A DNA stretch of 64,000 nucleotides from Actinokineospora iranica (GTDB lineage: Bacteria > Actinomycetota > Actinomycetes > Mycobacteriales > Pseudonocardiaceae): positions 318,511-382,510 of the forward strand of contig NZ_FMZZ01000004.1 of NCBI RefSeq assembly GCF_900101685.1, read 5' to 3'. The translations under genes and the position numbers were made by a program. The notes below the pieces were generated by a model that was not told the origin of the DNA, made no database searches, and saw only the letters and a list, made by a program, of their open reading frames with translations. Numbering within the stretch: the stretch's first letter is position 1; the number at the start of each line of letters is the position of its first letter. Shown in pieces: positions 11,365-20,719 of the stretch.

Positions 11365-11919
11365 GTGCCGGAGACGGTGCAGGCGTCCGAGAAGGCCACC
11401 GACGCGCAGAGCGAGGATGTGCGGGCCGAGGACGGTGAGCGTTCACCGAGCTCGACCGAGGAACTGCTGGTCCAGGAAGGCGACATCGCCGGGGACTACC
11501 TGGAGCGGCTGCTCGACATCCTCGACTACGACGGCGACATCGACCTCGACGTCGAAGCCAGCCGCGCGGTGGTCAGCATCGACGGCGGTGAGGACCTGGA
11601 GAAGCTCGTCGGCCCCCGCGGCACGGTGCTGGAAGCGCTGCAGGAGCTGACCCGCCTGGCGGTCCAACAGGAGACCGGCACCCGCAGCAGACTGATGCTC
11701 GACATCGCGGGCTGGCGCGCCGACCGCCGCGAAGAACTGCGGGACCTCGGCCGCGCCACCGCCCAGAAGGTCCTCTCCAGCGGCGAGCGCATCCGCCTCC
11801 AGCCCATGACCCCGTTCGAGCGCAAGGTCGTCCACGACGCCGTCGCCGCGGTCAAGGGCGTCCACAGCGAAAGCGAGGGCGAGGACCCCCGCAGGCGCGT
11901 GGTGGTCTTCCCCCAGTAA
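11365..11919 (+). CDS. jag: Jag/SpoIIIJ-associated RNA-binding protein (KH-R3H)
   Basis: Jag (KhpB) is a single-stranded nucleic acid-binding protein encoded next to yidC. The protein is 184 residues from the GTG at 11365 (VPETVQASEKATDAQSEDVR), with GGAGAGGAG just upstream. An acidic N-terminal region is followed by a KH domain (LEKLVGPRGTVLEALQELTR) and an R3H domain with LQPMTPFERKVVHDAVAAVK. The gene ends 12 bp before a strong intrinsic terminator and is the last gene of the rpmH operon. Confidence 0.93.
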   Translation: MPETVQASEKATDAQSEDVRAEDGERSPSSTEELLVQEGDIAGDYLERLLDILDYDGDIDLDVEASRAVVSIDGGEDLEKLVGPRGTVLEALQELTRLAVQQETGTRSRLMLDIAGWRADRREELRDLGRATAQKVLSSGERIRLQPMTPFERKVVHDAVAAVKGVHSESEGEDPRRRVVVFPQ

Positions 11920-11931
11920 CACCAGAACGAC

Positions 11932-11976
11932 AAGAGGCGCGGTCCGTAGGAGGCGACGGACCGCGCCTCTTTTTTT
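11932..11976 (+). terminator. strong intrinsic terminator after jag
   Basis: A 14-bp perfect stem, GAGGCGCGGTCCGT (11934-11947) pairing with ACGGACCGCGCCTC (11956-11969), has an 8-base loop and is followed by seven T. It closes the rpmH-jag operon. Confidence 0.92.
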
Positions 11977-11984
11977 GTGCGCCC

Positions 11985-11998
11985 GTTTCACGTGAAAC
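11985..11998. promoter_or_regulatory. parS site
   Basis: GTTTCACGTGAAAC is a perfect 14-bp palindrome identical to the well-known actinobacterial parS core. It lies just after the jag terminator. Confidence 0.92.
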
Positions 11999-12039
11999 AC
12001 CGCCGCCGCCGCCCGGCGGGCCCGACAGCTCAAGAGGCG

Positions 12040-13450
12040 ATCACTCGCGCCCAGATCCCCGACCAGCCAGATCCCGACAGCGAGAACTCAGCCCCTGCCC
12101 TCGGGCGCTTGGCCGCCGAGAACCACCCGGCCACCTAGATCCGAACTCGCTAGGCCCATGCCCGCAGGTCGGCACCCCCGCACCCGCCACCCCCACCGGC
12201 GGTCCATCACCGGCTTCCCAGCCGCTCGCGACCCGCCACCCGGCTACCTCGGTCGCTCCCTCCCGGCCACCAGCCACCGACCGCCCAGCCGCTTGGCTGC
12301 CTGGCCACTCGCCGCCCCGGCTGCCCGGCCTCTCGGCCGCCTAACCGCCTAGCCGCTCGGCCTCCCACCTTCCCGGCCACTCGGCCACTCGCTGCCCCGG
12401 CCGCCTAACCGCCCGGCCTCTCGGCTGCCCGGTGCTTGGCCGCCTGGTGCTTGGCCGCCTAACCGCCTAGCCGCTCGGCCTCCCACCCTCCCGGCCTCCC
12501 ACCCTCCCGGCCACTCGGCCACTCGGTGGCTTGGCCGCCAGCCGCTTGGCTGCTTGGTCGCCAACCGCTAACCGCCAGCCGCCAGCCGCCAGCCGCTTGG
12601 TCGCCTAGCCGCCCGGCTTCTCGGCTTCTCGGCCGCTGGCTGCCTAGCCACCACCCGCCTTCTGGCAGCCTGGCTGTCGAACCGCCCGGCCTCCCGGGTG
12701 CCTGAGTGGTCTGGCTCCCGGCTAGCAACCGCCTCCTGGCAGCCTGCTGCCCCGACCGCCTGACCGCTTGGCCGCCTGACCACTAGGCCGCCCGGCCGCG
12801 CGGCCGTGTCATCTAGCCGCTCGGTCCCCTGGCCGCCTGGCCACGCGCCAACCCGGTCGCCCGCATTCCAGCCCCGGACGCCTGGCCACTCCAGCCGCCC
12901 GGCCGCCCGGCTGCTGGCCGCCCGCCTCCACCGGGCGACTCACACCCCGCGCTCCACGCCGCCGCCAATACCCAGCGGCCCATTGCTTGCCTGCCACCAG
13001 CTGCCTGCCCACCACGTGCTGGTGGAATGCCCGGTCTCCCGCCTCTCGCCGCCGAGCGTCCCGTGCCGCGATCCGGCGGCTGGCACTTGGACCCGCCGGC
13101 CTCCGCCGCTTGCCTCGGCAGCCGCCATCCGACTGGCCGACCCTCGCCCTCCCGGCAGCCCCCGCCCGTCTCCCCGCACCCGGCAACCACCACCGCACCC
13201 ACCATCCTGCTTGCGCTCACTATCTGCCCCCCCGCACCCATCACCTGCCCGTACCCGCTGCCCAGTCCCAGGCCCGGTGCCCTCGCATCGGAACCCGCTA
13301 CCCGGTCCCCGCCCGCCTGCCTGCACCCGACTTCCGCCACCCGCCTCAGGCCGTCCGGGGCAGGTGCCCGTCTCCCCCGATCGCTATTCGTCCCCTTTCC
13401 CGGGGTGGCGAGCCGTTGCTGTGCGTGGGGTGGGGTGTCGGGCGGGTGAT
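12040..13450. repeat. non-coding low-complexity region of degenerate GGCCGCC-type repeats
   Basis: About 1.4 kb between the jag terminator and rsmG is made of degenerate short units related to GGCCGCCTAACCGCC and CTCGGCCACTCGG. Longer copies are clear: 12335-12391 and 12453-12525 align over their whole length, the second with an internal 16-bp duplication of CCTCCCACCCTCCCGG. Long open frames across it translate only into Gly/Arg/Ala/Pro-rich low-complexity sequence without ribosome binding sites, so no gene is called. parS sites lie on both sides (11985 and 13518). Confidence 0.75.
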
Positions 13451-13517
13451 GTCTGCGCGTGTCGGCGGTGGGGTGGGCGGGGGTGGGGTGGGGATCAGCG
13501 ACAATCACTTCCGCACG

Positions 13518-13531
13518 GTTTCACGTGGAAC
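13518..13531. promoter_or_regulatory. parS site
   Basis: GTTTCACGTGGAAC has the CACGTG core with one mismatch in palindrome symmetry. It lies 21 bp upstream of the rsmG start. Confidence 0.85.
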
Positions 13532-13552
13532 ATCGGATGGGGTTCGGGCGGT

Positions 13553-14260
13553 ATGACCAACGTTGATCGGGCTGATCTGTCCTCGGCGGCGCGAGCCGTC
13601 TTCGGGGAGCGGGTGGGTCAGGCTGAGGAGTTCGTCCGGATGCTGGCCGAGCATGGGGTGGAGCGGGGGTTGATCGGGCCTCGGGAGGTCGACCGGCTGT
13701 GGGAGCGGCACGTGTTGAACTCCGCCGTCATCGGTGAGCGGGTGGGGGACGGGGTTCGGGTGGTCGACGTGGGGTCGGGGGCCGGGTTGCCGGGGATTCC
13801 GTTGGCCATCGCGCGGCCGGATCTTTCCGTGACGCTGGTGGAGCCGATGGCTCGACGGGTGGCGTGGCTGGACGAGGTCGTGGAGACTCTTGCTCTGTCG
13901 TCGGTCACGGTCCTGCGGGGGCGGGCCGAAGAACCGTCTGTTCGGTCGCGGGTGGCCGGTGCCGATGTGGTCACCGCCCGGGCGGTCGCTCCCCTGGCGA
14001 AGTTGTGTGGCTGGTGCCTGCCGCTGTTGCGGACGGGCGGTGTGCTGGTCGCGCTCAAGGGGGCCAGTGCCGCTGAGGAGATCGACCGGGATCGGCAGGC
14101 GATCGGCCGGTTGGGTGGGGGTGCGCCGCGGGTCGAAAGCTGCGGGGACGCCGTGCTTGAGGTTCCGACGACGGTTGTGGTCGTCGAACGTGTGAAGTCC
14201 GCTGGCGGGCGTGACCGGTCCGGGCGGACCAGGAAGGATCAGGATGCACACCGAGGCTGA
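13553..14260 (+). CDS. rsmG: 16S rRNA (guanine-N7)-methyltransferase RsmG (GidB)
   Basis: RsmG methylates the N7 of G527 in 16S rRNA using S-adenosylmethionine; loss gives low-level streptomycin resistance in other bacteria. The protein is 235 residues from the ATG at 13553 (MTNVDRADLSSAARAVFGER). Motifs are LIGPREVDRLWERHVLNS, the SAM-binding VVDVGSGAGLPGIPLAIARP and VTARAVAPLAKLCGWCLP. The ribosome binding site is weak. An in-frame upstream extension runs into the low-complexity region and is not credible. The position before parAB is conserved. Confidence 0.94.
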   Translation: MTNVDRADLSSAARAVFGERVGQAEEFVRMLAEHGVERGLIGPREVDRLWERHVLNSAVIGERVGDGVRVVDVGSGAGLPGIPLAIARPDLSVTLVEPMARRVAWLDEVVETLALSSVTVLRGRAEEPSVRSRVAGADVVTARAVAPLAKLCGWCLPLLRTGGVLVALKGASAAEEIDRDRQAIGRLGGGAPRVESCGDAVLEVPTTVVVVERVKSAGGRDRSGRTRKDQDAHRG

Positions 14261-14275
14261 GAACGGAGCGAGGAT

Positions 14276-14289
14276 GTTCCACGTGAAAC
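14276..14289. promoter_or_regulatory. parS site between rsmG and parA
   Basis: GTTCCACGTGAAAC contains the CACGTG core and matches the parS consensus GTTNCACGTGAAAC exactly. It lies 15 bp after rsmG and just upstream of parA, so ParB bound here could also repress parAB. Confidence 0.92.
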
Positions 14290-14326
14290 CGACGGCTTTC
14301 GTGGCCGACTGGACCGGGACGGGCAG

Positions 14327-15235
14327 GTGCGCGGACCGGTGAACCAGCCCTCCCCCGCCGCCGTCTCCGGTTGGACGCCGATCGCCGAGGAAGCCGCTCG
14401 GGCCACTCGCCTGAAGCACCCGGACCGGATGTTTCCCCGCCCCACGCACCGCCGCGTGATCACCGTCGCCAACCAGAAGGGCGGCGTCGGCAAGACCACC
14501 TCCACGGTGAACCTCGCCGCCGGGTTGGCCATGCACGGTCTGCGCGTACTGGTCATCGACCTCGACCCGCAGGGCAACGCCAGCACCGCCCTCGGGGTCG
14601 ACCACCGCTCCGGGACGCCCTCGGTGTACGAGGTGCTGCTGGGCGAGGTGACCGTCGCCGACGCGGCTCAGGTCAGCGACCAGTCCGGCAACCTGTACTG
14701 CGTGCCCGCGACCATCGACCTCGCGGGCGCCGAGATCGAACTCGTGTCGATGGCGTCGCGGGAGGCGCGGCTCAAGGAGGCGCTGTCCGACCAGGCGCTC
14801 GACGAGCTGAACCCGGACTACGTCTTCATCGACTGCCCGCCCTCGCTCGGTCTGCTCACGGTCAACGCGATGGTCGCCGCGCAGGAGGTGCTGATCCCGA
14901 TCCAGTGCGAGTACTACGCGCTGGAGGGGCTGAGCCAGCTGCTGCGCAATATCGAGTTGGTGCAGGGCCACCTGAACCGCTCGCTGGTCGTGTCCACGAT
15001 TCTGCTGACCATGTACGACGGCCGCACCAAGCTGGCCGACCAGGTCACCAACGAGGTGCGCCACCACTTCGGCCAGACCGTGCTCACGACCGTCATCCCG
15101 CGCAGCGTCAAGGTGTCCGAGGCCCCCGGCTACGGGCAGACCGTGCTCGCGTACGACCCGGGTTCCCGCGGCGCCATGAGCTATCTGGACGCCGCCCGTG
15201 AAGTTGCCGAGCGAGGAGCGGAGGCGCCGCGATGA
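14327..15235 (+). CDS. parA: chromosome partitioning ATPase ParA
   Basis: ParA is the Walker-type ATPase that works with ParB-parS to segregate origins. It is 302 residues from the GTG at 14327; a second GTG at 14339 is nearly as good, because no strong ribosome binding site separates them. The deviant Walker A motif KGGVGKTT starts at residue 51, followed by [17 protein letters not shown] and [19 protein letters not shown]. An N-terminal extension of about 45 residues precedes the core. The stop overlaps the parB ATG (ATGA). Confidence 0.95.
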   Translation: MRGPVNQPSPAAVSGWTPIAEEAARATRLKHPDRMFPRPTHRRVITVANQKGGVGKTTSTVNLAAGLAMHGLRVLVIDLDPQGNASTALGVDHRSGTPSVYEVLLGEVTVADAAQVSDQSGNLYCVPATIDLAGAEIELVSMASREARLKEALSDQALDELNPDYVFIDCPPSLGLLTVNAMVAAQEVLIPIQCEYYALEGLSQLLRNIELVQGHLNRSLVVSTILLTMYDGRTKLADQVTNEVRHHFGQTVLTTVIPRSVKVSEAPGYGQTVLAYDPGSRGAMSYLDAAREVAERGAEAPR

Positions 15236-16221
15236 GTGCCACAGGACCGGCTGGACGCAAGGGCGGGTTGGGCCGGGGGCTCGCCGCCCTCATCCCCCAG
15301 GGACCGCCGACCGGCGCCCCGGCGGGCGGGCTGACGCTGCCCGCTCCCCCGGCGGCGCGCAACGGGGACACCAAGCCCGCCCCCGAACCCGAGCACGCGG
15401 GCACGGTCGCGGGCGCGGTGTACCGCGAGGTCCCGATCGCCTCGATCACGGCGAACCCGAAGCAGCCGCGGCAGGTGTTCGACGAGGACGCGCTGACCGA
15501 GCTGGAGCACTCGATCCGCGAGTTCGGGCTCATGCAGCCGATCGTGGTGCGCGAGCTGGGGTCGGAGACCTACGAGCTGGTCATGGGCGAGCGGCGGCTG
15601 CGGGCCTCGCAGCGCGCGGGCCTGGACCGCATCCCGGCCATCGTCCGGCAGACCGCGGACGACGCGATGCTGCGCGACGCGCTGCTGGAGAACATCCACC
15701 GCGTCCAGCTCAACCCGCTGGAAGAGGCGGCGGCGTACCAGCAACTGCTGGACGAGTTCTCGGTGACGCACGAAGAGCTGGCGGGCCGGATCGGGCGGAG
15801 CAGGCCGGTCATCACCAACACCATCCGGCTGCTTCGGCTGCCGCTGCCGGTGCAGCGCCGGGTCGCGGCCGGGGTGCTGTCCGCCGGGCACGCGCGGGCG
15901 CTGCTGGGGTTGGACGACCCGGGCGCGCAGGAGGAGCTGGCCACCCGGATCGTCGCCGAGGGGCTGTCGGTGCGGGCGACCGAGGAAGCGGTCACGCTCG
16001 CCAAGGGCGCTCCCCCGGCGAGGCCGAAGGCCGCGCCGCGCAAGCCGATGCAGGCGCCGGGGCTGCAAGGGGTGGCCGAGCGGCTGTCGGACAAGTTCGA
16101 CACCCGGGTGAAGGTCGAACTCGGCAAGCGGAAAGGCCGGATCGTGGTCGAGTTCGGGTCGGTGGACGACCTGGAGCGCATTGTCGAGATGATGTCCGAA
16201 AATAGTACAAATCGGACATGA
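15232..16221 (+). CDS. parB: chromosome partitioning protein ParB
   Basis: ParB is a CTP-dependent DNA clamp that loads at parS and spreads. The protein is 329 residues from an ATG overlapping parA. It begins with the conserved [15 protein letters not shown] segment that interacts with ParA. The CTP/nuclease-like domain carries [20 protein letters not shown] and [14 protein letters not shown]. The helix-turn-helix is in [19 protein letters not shown]. The C-terminal dimer domain ends in [18 protein letters not shown]. Four candidate parS sites are in this window. Confidence 0.96.
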   Translation: MSATGPAGRKGGLGRGLAALIPQGPPTGAPAGGLTLPAPPAARNGDTKPAPEPEHAGTVAGAVYREVPIASITANPKQPRQVFDEDALTELEHSIREFGLMQPIVVRELGSETYELVMGERRLRASQRAGLDRIPAIVRQTADDAMLRDALLENIHRVQLNPLEEAAAYQQLLDEFSVTHEELAGRIGRSRPVITNTIRLLRLPLPVQRRVAAGVLSAGHARALLGLDDPGAQEELATRIVAEGLSVRATEEAVTLAKGAPPARPKAAPRKPMQAPGLQGVAERLSDKFDTRVKVELGKRKGRIVVEFGSVDDLERIVEMMSENSTNRT

Positions 16222-16291
16222 AATTCCCGCATGGAACCATACCGGCTAGTTACGTCACGGTGACGATGGCTCTGCGTCGACCCGAACTCAC
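16222..16291. terminator. possible weak terminator between convergent parB and ddl-like gene
   Basis: The 70-bp convergent gap contains a short inverted repeat CGTCAC-G-GTGACG at 16253-16265 but no T-run. Any terminator function is uncertain. Confidence 0.25.
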
Positions 16292-17251
16292 TCAGAGTGC
16301 GGGCTTGGCGCGGGCAATCGCCCGGTCGACCAGCCCCGCGTAGATCGCGCCGAACGACCGGCCCGCCGCCTCGATCGCCATCGGCACGAGCGAGGTCTCG
16401 GTCAGCCCCGGCGACAGGTTCACCTCAAGGAAGTGGACCCCGCCGTCGGCGGCCACGATCGCGTCGGTGCGCGAGACATCGCGCAAGCCGAGCAGCCGGT
16501 GCGCGGACACCGCGAGGTCCGCCACCTTCGCGGCGGTCTCCGCGTCGAGCCGGGCGGGCGTGTGGAACGTGGTGAGCCCGGCGGTGTAGCGGGCGGTGTA
16601 GTCGTAGACGCCGGTCTCGGCGGCGATCTCCACCGCGGGCAGCGCCTCCGGACCATCGGGCCCCTCGATGACGGTCACCGCCACCTCGACGCCGTCGACG
16701 AACCGCTCGGCCAGCACCGTGTCGCTGTAGGCGAGGCAGCCGACCATCGCGGTCGGCAGGTCGGCGGCGGCGCGCACGACCTGCGCGCCCAGCGCCGAGC
16801 CGCCCTGGTCGGGCTTGAGCATCAACGGCAGCCCCAGCCGCTCGACCATGGCGTCGAGCACCGGGCGCGCGCCGAGTTCGCGGAACGTCCGGTGCGGCAG
16901 CACCACCCAGTCCGGCGTGAGCAGGCCCGCCCGCGCCAACTCGGCCTTCGCGCTCGGCTTGTCCCACGCCCGGCGGCACGCGTCGGCGTCCGCGCCGACG
17001 TACGGGATGTCGAGCAGTTCGAGGATCGTCTGGATGGAGCCGTTCTCGCCCTCGCCGCCGTGCAGCGCGATCACCACCGCGTCCGGCCGCTGCTCGCGCA
17101 GCCGGGGCAGCAGGCTCGCGTCGGCGTCCCACTCCTCGACGGTGACCCCGACCGAGCGCAGGGCGACGGACAGCCGCCGCCCGGACCGCAGGGAGACGTC
17201 CCGTTCGTGCGAGAGGCCTCCGGCGAGCACGGCTACGCAGCGGTCGGACAC
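16292..17251 (-). CDS. D-alanine--D-alanine ligase family protein
   Basis: This is an ATP-grasp ligase related to Ddl, which joins two D-alanines for peptidoglycan. It has 319 residues from a GTG at 17251 (VSDRCVAVLAGGLSHERDVS) preceded by GAGGAG 6 bases upstream. Visible motifs are ALHGGEGENGSIQTILELL, YVGADADACRRAWDKPSAK, PLMLKPDQGGSALGAQVV and the C-terminal FLEVNLSPGLTETSLVPMA. The GSS loop of classic Ddl (QGSSVGV) is altered to QGGSALGA, so the substrate may differ. It may be a second, divergent ligase, since primary ddl usually lies elsewhere in actinobacteria. Confidence 0.8.
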   Translation of the reverse strand: MSDRCVAVLAGGLSHERDVSLRSGRRLSVALRSVGVTVEEWDADASLLPRLREQRPDAVVIALHGGEGENGSIQTILELLDIPYVGADADACRRAWDKPSAKAELARAGLLTPDWVVLPHRTFRELGARPVLDAMVERLGLPLMLKPDQGGSALGAQVVRAAADLPTAMVGCLAYSDTVLAERFVDGVEVAVTVIEGPDGPEALPAVEIAAETGVYDYTARYTAGLTTFHTPARLDAETAAKVADLAVSAHRLLGLRDVSRTDAIVAADGGVHFLEVNLSPGLTETSLVPMAIEAAGRSFGAIYAGLVDRAIARAKPAL

Positions 17252-17315
17252 AGGTGTCTCCTCAGGTGAGTCCACAGTGGAGCTGAAAGCGGGTCCTGAC
17301 GCTACACGCCGACGA

Positions 17316-18635
17316 TCAGGCGGTGTCCGGCGTGGGTGTCTGCGGACCGGACAGGGATCGGCTCGTCGTCGGGCCGAAGGTGTTGAGCAGGTCGATCTCC
17401 TGGGCCAGCACGCCCGCGAGCCTGCGCACGCCCTCGGAGATCCGCTCCGGCGGCGGGTAGCAGAACGACAGCCGCATCTGCCTGCTGCCGAACCCGTCGG
17501 CGTAGAACCCGGTGCCCGGCACGTACGCGACCCGCGCCGTCACCGCCCGGGGCTGCATGGCTTTGGTGTCGACGCCCTCGGGCACGGTCATCCACACGAA
17601 GAACCCGCCGTCGGGCTTGGTCCACGTGCAGCCCGCGGGCATGTGCTGGTCCAGGCCGGTCAACAGCGCGTCGCGGCGCTCCCGGTACATGGTCTGGAAC
17701 GACTTGATCTGGCCCTTCCAGTCGTGCGTGGCCAGGTAGCGGGAGACGACCATCTGGTTGAGCGTGGGCGCGCACAGCGCGGCCGACTCGGCGGCCAGGA
17801 CCAGTTTCTCGCGCACGGCGTGCGGCGCGAGCGCCCAGCCCACCCGCAGCCCGGAGGCGAAGGTCTTGGAGAACGAGCCAAGGTAGATGACGTTGTCGGC
17901 GTCCATCGAGCGCAGCGCCGGGTAGATCTGGCCGTCGAAGCCGAGCAGCCCGTACGGGTTGTCCTCGATGATCAGCACGTCGTGCCGGGCGCAGATCTCG
18001 ATCACCTCGGCCCGCCGCGACACCGCGAGCGTCACCCCGGCCGGGTTGTTGAAGTTCGGGATCGTGTACAGCATTTTGACGCGCCTGCCCGCCCGCTCGG
18101 CGGCGGCGAGGGCGGCCCGCAGCGCCTCGGGGACCAGGCCGTGGTCGTCCATGGCGACGTGCCGGACGTCGGCCTGGTAGGAGGCGAAGGTGCCCAGCGC
18201 GCCCACGTAGGAGGGGCCTTCGGCGAGGATGATGTCGCCCGGGTCGCAGAAGATGCGGGTGACCAGGTCCAGGGCCATCTGCGAGCCGACCGTGACGACC
18301 AGGTCGTCGGGGTGGCCGTGGACGCCTTCGAGGGCCATGACCTCGCAAATCTGCTCACGCAGCACCGGCACGCCGTGCGCGGAGCCGTACTGCAGGGCGG
18401 TGAGCCCCTCGTCGGCGATGATCGAGGCGATCTGGTCGGACAGCGAGTCCAGCGGCAGGGCGGCCAGGTTGGGCATCCCCCCGGCCAGGGACACGACCTC
18501 GGGCCTGCTGGCCACCGCGAACAGTGCCCGCACCTCGGATGCCGTCATGCCCTCCGCGCGCGCCGCGTAGCGCCGCAGATGCGGGTCGAGACTGCGGGCG
18601 CCCTGTCTTTCGGGCGGCTGTCCAGTGCTGGTCAT
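17316..18635 (-). CDS. PLP-dependent aminotransferase, class I/II
   Basis: This is a fold-type I aminotransferase of 439 residues, close to the 2-aminoadipate/aromatic transaminase (LysN/MocR-catalytic) group. Motifs are VSLAGGMPNLAALPLDSL near the start, LQYGSAHGVPVLREQI, VGSQMALDLVTRI, the IPNFNNPAGVTL cofactor-ring region, IIEDNPYGLL, and the pyridoxal-phosphate lysine in YLGSFSKTFASGLRVGW. The ATG has GGAGCGATC in front. The substrate cannot be read from the sequence. It is divergent from the GNAT gene at 18806. Confidence 0.88.
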   Translation of the reverse strand: MTSTGQPPERQGARSLDPHLRRYAARAEGMTASEVRALFAVASRPEVVSLAGGMPNLAALPLDSLSDQIASIIADEGLTALQYGSAHGVPVLREQICEVMALEGVHGHPDDLVVTVGSQMALDLVTRIFCDPGDIILAEGPSYVGALGTFASYQADVRHVAMDDHGLVPEALRAALAAAERAGRRVKMLYTIPNFNNPAGVTLAVSRRAEVIEICARHDVLIIEDNPYGLLGFDGQIYPALRSMDADNVIYLGSFSKTFASGLRVGWALAPHAVREKLVLAAESAALCAPTLNQMVVSRYLATHDWKGQIKSFQTMYRERRDALLTGLDQHMPAGCTWTKPDGGFFVWMTVPEGVDTKAMQPRAVTARVAYVPGTGFYADGFGSRQMRLSFCYPPPERISEGVRRLAGVLAQEIDLLNTFGPTTSRSLSGPQTPTPDTA

Positions 18636-18805
18636 GATCGCTCCGTGGGTCCTGACGGATCAGACGAGTGTAACCGGATGAGTGACTTAGCCCTGATATT
18701 CGCCCCTACGGTTCCGACGCACGTCACATCGTCCTATTCTGGGTTGCGTAACTCGCCGTCCTCCCCTGCGGGCGCGCGACAGGCCCGCAAGGCACGGGAG
18801 GTTGG

Positions 18806-19432
18806 GTGTCGCGACGCGTTGTCGGCGTTACGCTGGACAACCTGGAGCACCTTCCGAAGCACTGCCGCGGATGCGTGTACTGGGAGTTGGCGCCGCATCT
18901 GAAGGAGCAGGCGGAGGAGTTCGGCACCACCGAGCTGGAAAAGGAAGCGTGGGTTTCCAGCGTGCTGCTGGACTGGGGCTCATGCGGCCGGGTCGTCTAC
19001 AGCGACAAACTTCCCGTCGGGTTCGTGCTCTACGCCCCGCCGAACGCCGTGCCCCGCGCGTCGGCGTTCCCGACGTCCCCGGTCAGCGCGGACGCCGTCG
19101 TGCTCACCGGGTTCCACGTGCTTCCCGAGTTCCGTGCGGGCGGCCTGGGCCGGATGCTGGTGCAGGCGGTGGCCAAGGACCTGACCCGGCGCGGGGTGAA
19201 GGCCATCGAGGCCTTCGGCGACGCCAAGCCAGACGAGGACCGCTCCTGTGTCGTGCCCGCCGACTTCCTGACCAGCGTGGGCTTCAAGACGGTCCGCCCG
19301 CACCCGCGCTGGCCCCGGCTGCGGCTGGAGTTGCGCACCGGGATCACCTGGAAGGAAGACGTCGAGGCCGCCCTGGAACGGCTGCTCGGCACGGTCTCGG
19401 TCAGCACGGCGAGCCCGGTTCTGCAGCGCTGA
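18806..19432 (+). CDS. GNAT-family protein (Rv3916c-like)
   Basis: This 208-residue protein from a GTG (VSRRVVGVTLDNLEHLPKHC) with GGGAGG upstream corresponds to the conserved gene next to cwlM in actinobacteria. A GNAT acetyl-CoA-binding pattern is visible as VLTGFHVLPEFRAGGLGRML and VQAVAKDLTRRGVKAIEAFG. An N-terminal CRGCVYWE motif with two cysteines may bind metal. The acceptor substrate is unknown. Its long-standing linkage with cwlM and the cell-wall genes hints at a cell-envelope role, which is inference. Confidence 0.75.
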   Translation: MSRRVVGVTLDNLEHLPKHCRGCVYWELAPHLKEQAEEFGTTELEKEAWVSSVLLDWGSCGRVVYSDKLPVGFVLYAPPNAVPRASAFPTSPVSADAVVLTGFHVLPEFRAGGLGRMLVQAVAKDLTRRGVKAIEAFGDAKPDEDRSCVVPADFLTSVGFKTVRPHPRWPRLRLELRTGITWKEDVEAALERLLGTVSVSTASPVLQR

Positions 19433-19453
19433 CCCGGGCCCGCCTGCTTGGCG

Positions 19454-20599
19454 TTATTCCGCTTTGGCGAGTTCGTGGGCGAGCACGTCGGCGAAGGTGA
19501 AGCTGCCGGTCGGCTGGTCGTTCTCGCCGAGCAGGTAGAGCCGCTTCACGGCGACGACGATGCCCTCGGCGACGATGTCGCGGAACGCCGGGTCGGACAG
19601 CCGTCGGCGGTCGTCGTCGTTGGTCAGGTAGCCGATCTCGATGCGGACCGCGGTGCAGCGGGTGAGCCGCAGCATCTCCCAGGTCTTGGGGTGCGCGCCG
19701 CAGTCCCGCAGGCCGGTGCGCATGGCGAGCTCGCGCTGGATCAGCCCGGCCATCGCCTCGCCGAGGGTGGACCAGGCGCCGTTGCCGGTGCCGAAGTGGA
19801 AGCTCGCCACGCCCTGGGCGTATGGGGAGCGGTTGGCGTCGCAGTGCAGGGAAAGCACCAGGTCGGCGCCTGCTTCGTTGGCGAACTGGGCGCGGTCGGC
19901 TTCCTCCGGGCACTGGTCGGGGCCGCGGGAGAGCAGCGCCTCCATGCCGGTGGCGACCATCCGGCCTTCCAGCCTGCGCGCCAGGTCCCACATCAGGTCG
20001 GACTCGTTGACCCCGCGCACCGAGACACCGAGGTCGGCGCCGCCGTGGCCGGGGTCGATGACGATGCGCTTGCCGCGCAGCCGGGGTCCGGAGCGGCGCA
20101 CCCGCTCCTGCTCGCGCAACAGCACCGGTCGGCCGCCGCGGGCGCGCGGGGAGAGCTGGCGCAGGGCGCGGACGGTCTCCGGGCCGCAGATGCCGTCAAT
20201 GGTCAGCCCGTAGTCGCGCTGGAAGTTGCGCAGCGCGGCCTCGGTCTGCGCGCCGAACACCCCGTTGGGGCGGCCCGCGTCGTAGCCGAGTTCGAGCAGG
20301 CGCTCCTGGAGGGTGACGACGTCGTCACCGGTGATCGGCGCGGACACCATGTACGCCAGCGGCCTGCCGCCGAGCTGGTGGGTGGCGTCCCGCAGCGCCC
20401 GGTAGGTCGCCGGGCCGATGAGGCCGTCGGTGATCAGCCCGCGCTGCTGCTGGAACGTGCGCACGGCGTTCTCCATGCCCTGGTCGAATTGACCGGACTC
20501 AAGGACGCCCTGTGCCGGAGGCAGTAGGCCCAGCGCGGCGAGCGTGGACCGAACCTCGGCTACGGCAGGCCCTCCATCGCCGCGGCGGAGTACCCGCAT
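19454..20599 (-). CDS. cwlM: CwlM-like peptidoglycan-binding N-acetylmuramoyl-L-alanine amidase-fold regulator
   Basis: The protein has 381 residues with two peptidoglycan-binding modules (FQQQRGLITDGLIGPATYRA near 55 and FQRDYGLTIDGICGPETVRA near 125) and an Amidase_3 domain. In mycobacteria CwlM is cytoplasmic, is phosphorylated by PknB and activates MurA; that is family knowledge. Here no signal peptide is present, which fits a cytoplasmic role. The zinc ligands are retained (His185 in DPGHGG, Glu199, His252 in SLHCDA), as is Glu321 in RIEIGYLTN. The C-terminal segment QPTGSFTFADVLAHELAKAE holds the threonines that would be the counterpart of the mycobacterial phosphosite. Confidence 0.9.
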   Translation of the reverse strand: MRVLRRGDGGPAVAEVRSTLAALGLLPPAQGVLESGQFDQGMENAVRTFQQQRGLITDGLIGPATYRALRDATHQLGGRPLAYMVSAPITGDDVVTLQERLLELGYDAGRPNGVFGAQTEAALRNFQRDYGLTIDGICGPETVRALRQLSPRARGGRPVLLREQERVRRSGPRLRGKRIVIDPGHGGADLGVSVRGVNESDLMWDLARRLEGRMVATGMEALLSRGPDQCPEEADRAQFANEAGADLVLSLHCDANRSPYAQGVASFHFGTGNGAWSTLGEAMAGLIQRELAMRTGLRDCGAHPKTWEMLRLTRCTAVRIEIGYLTNDDDRRRLSDPAFRDIVAEGIVVAVKRLYLLGENDQPTGSFTFADVLAHELAKAE

Positions 20600-20719
20600 G
20601 CACCCTCGCTCTCGACTCGTGCACCGGTTTCCACCGATGCGGACCCTGACAGCTCATCATTGTGCCCTGTCGGACTTCCCAACAATCGCAGGGTGGCTGG
20701 TGCGTCACGCATACGCAAA

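Noticed and set aside
12335-12525. CRISPR array
   Set aside because: Repeats are degenerate, adjacent or overlapping and of uneven length, with no unique equal-length spacers and no cas genes.
12041-13508. Several open frames in the 12-13.5 kb region
   Set aside because: All translate into low-complexity Gly/Arg/Pro/Ala sequence, lack ribosome binding sites and change frame with the degenerate repeats.
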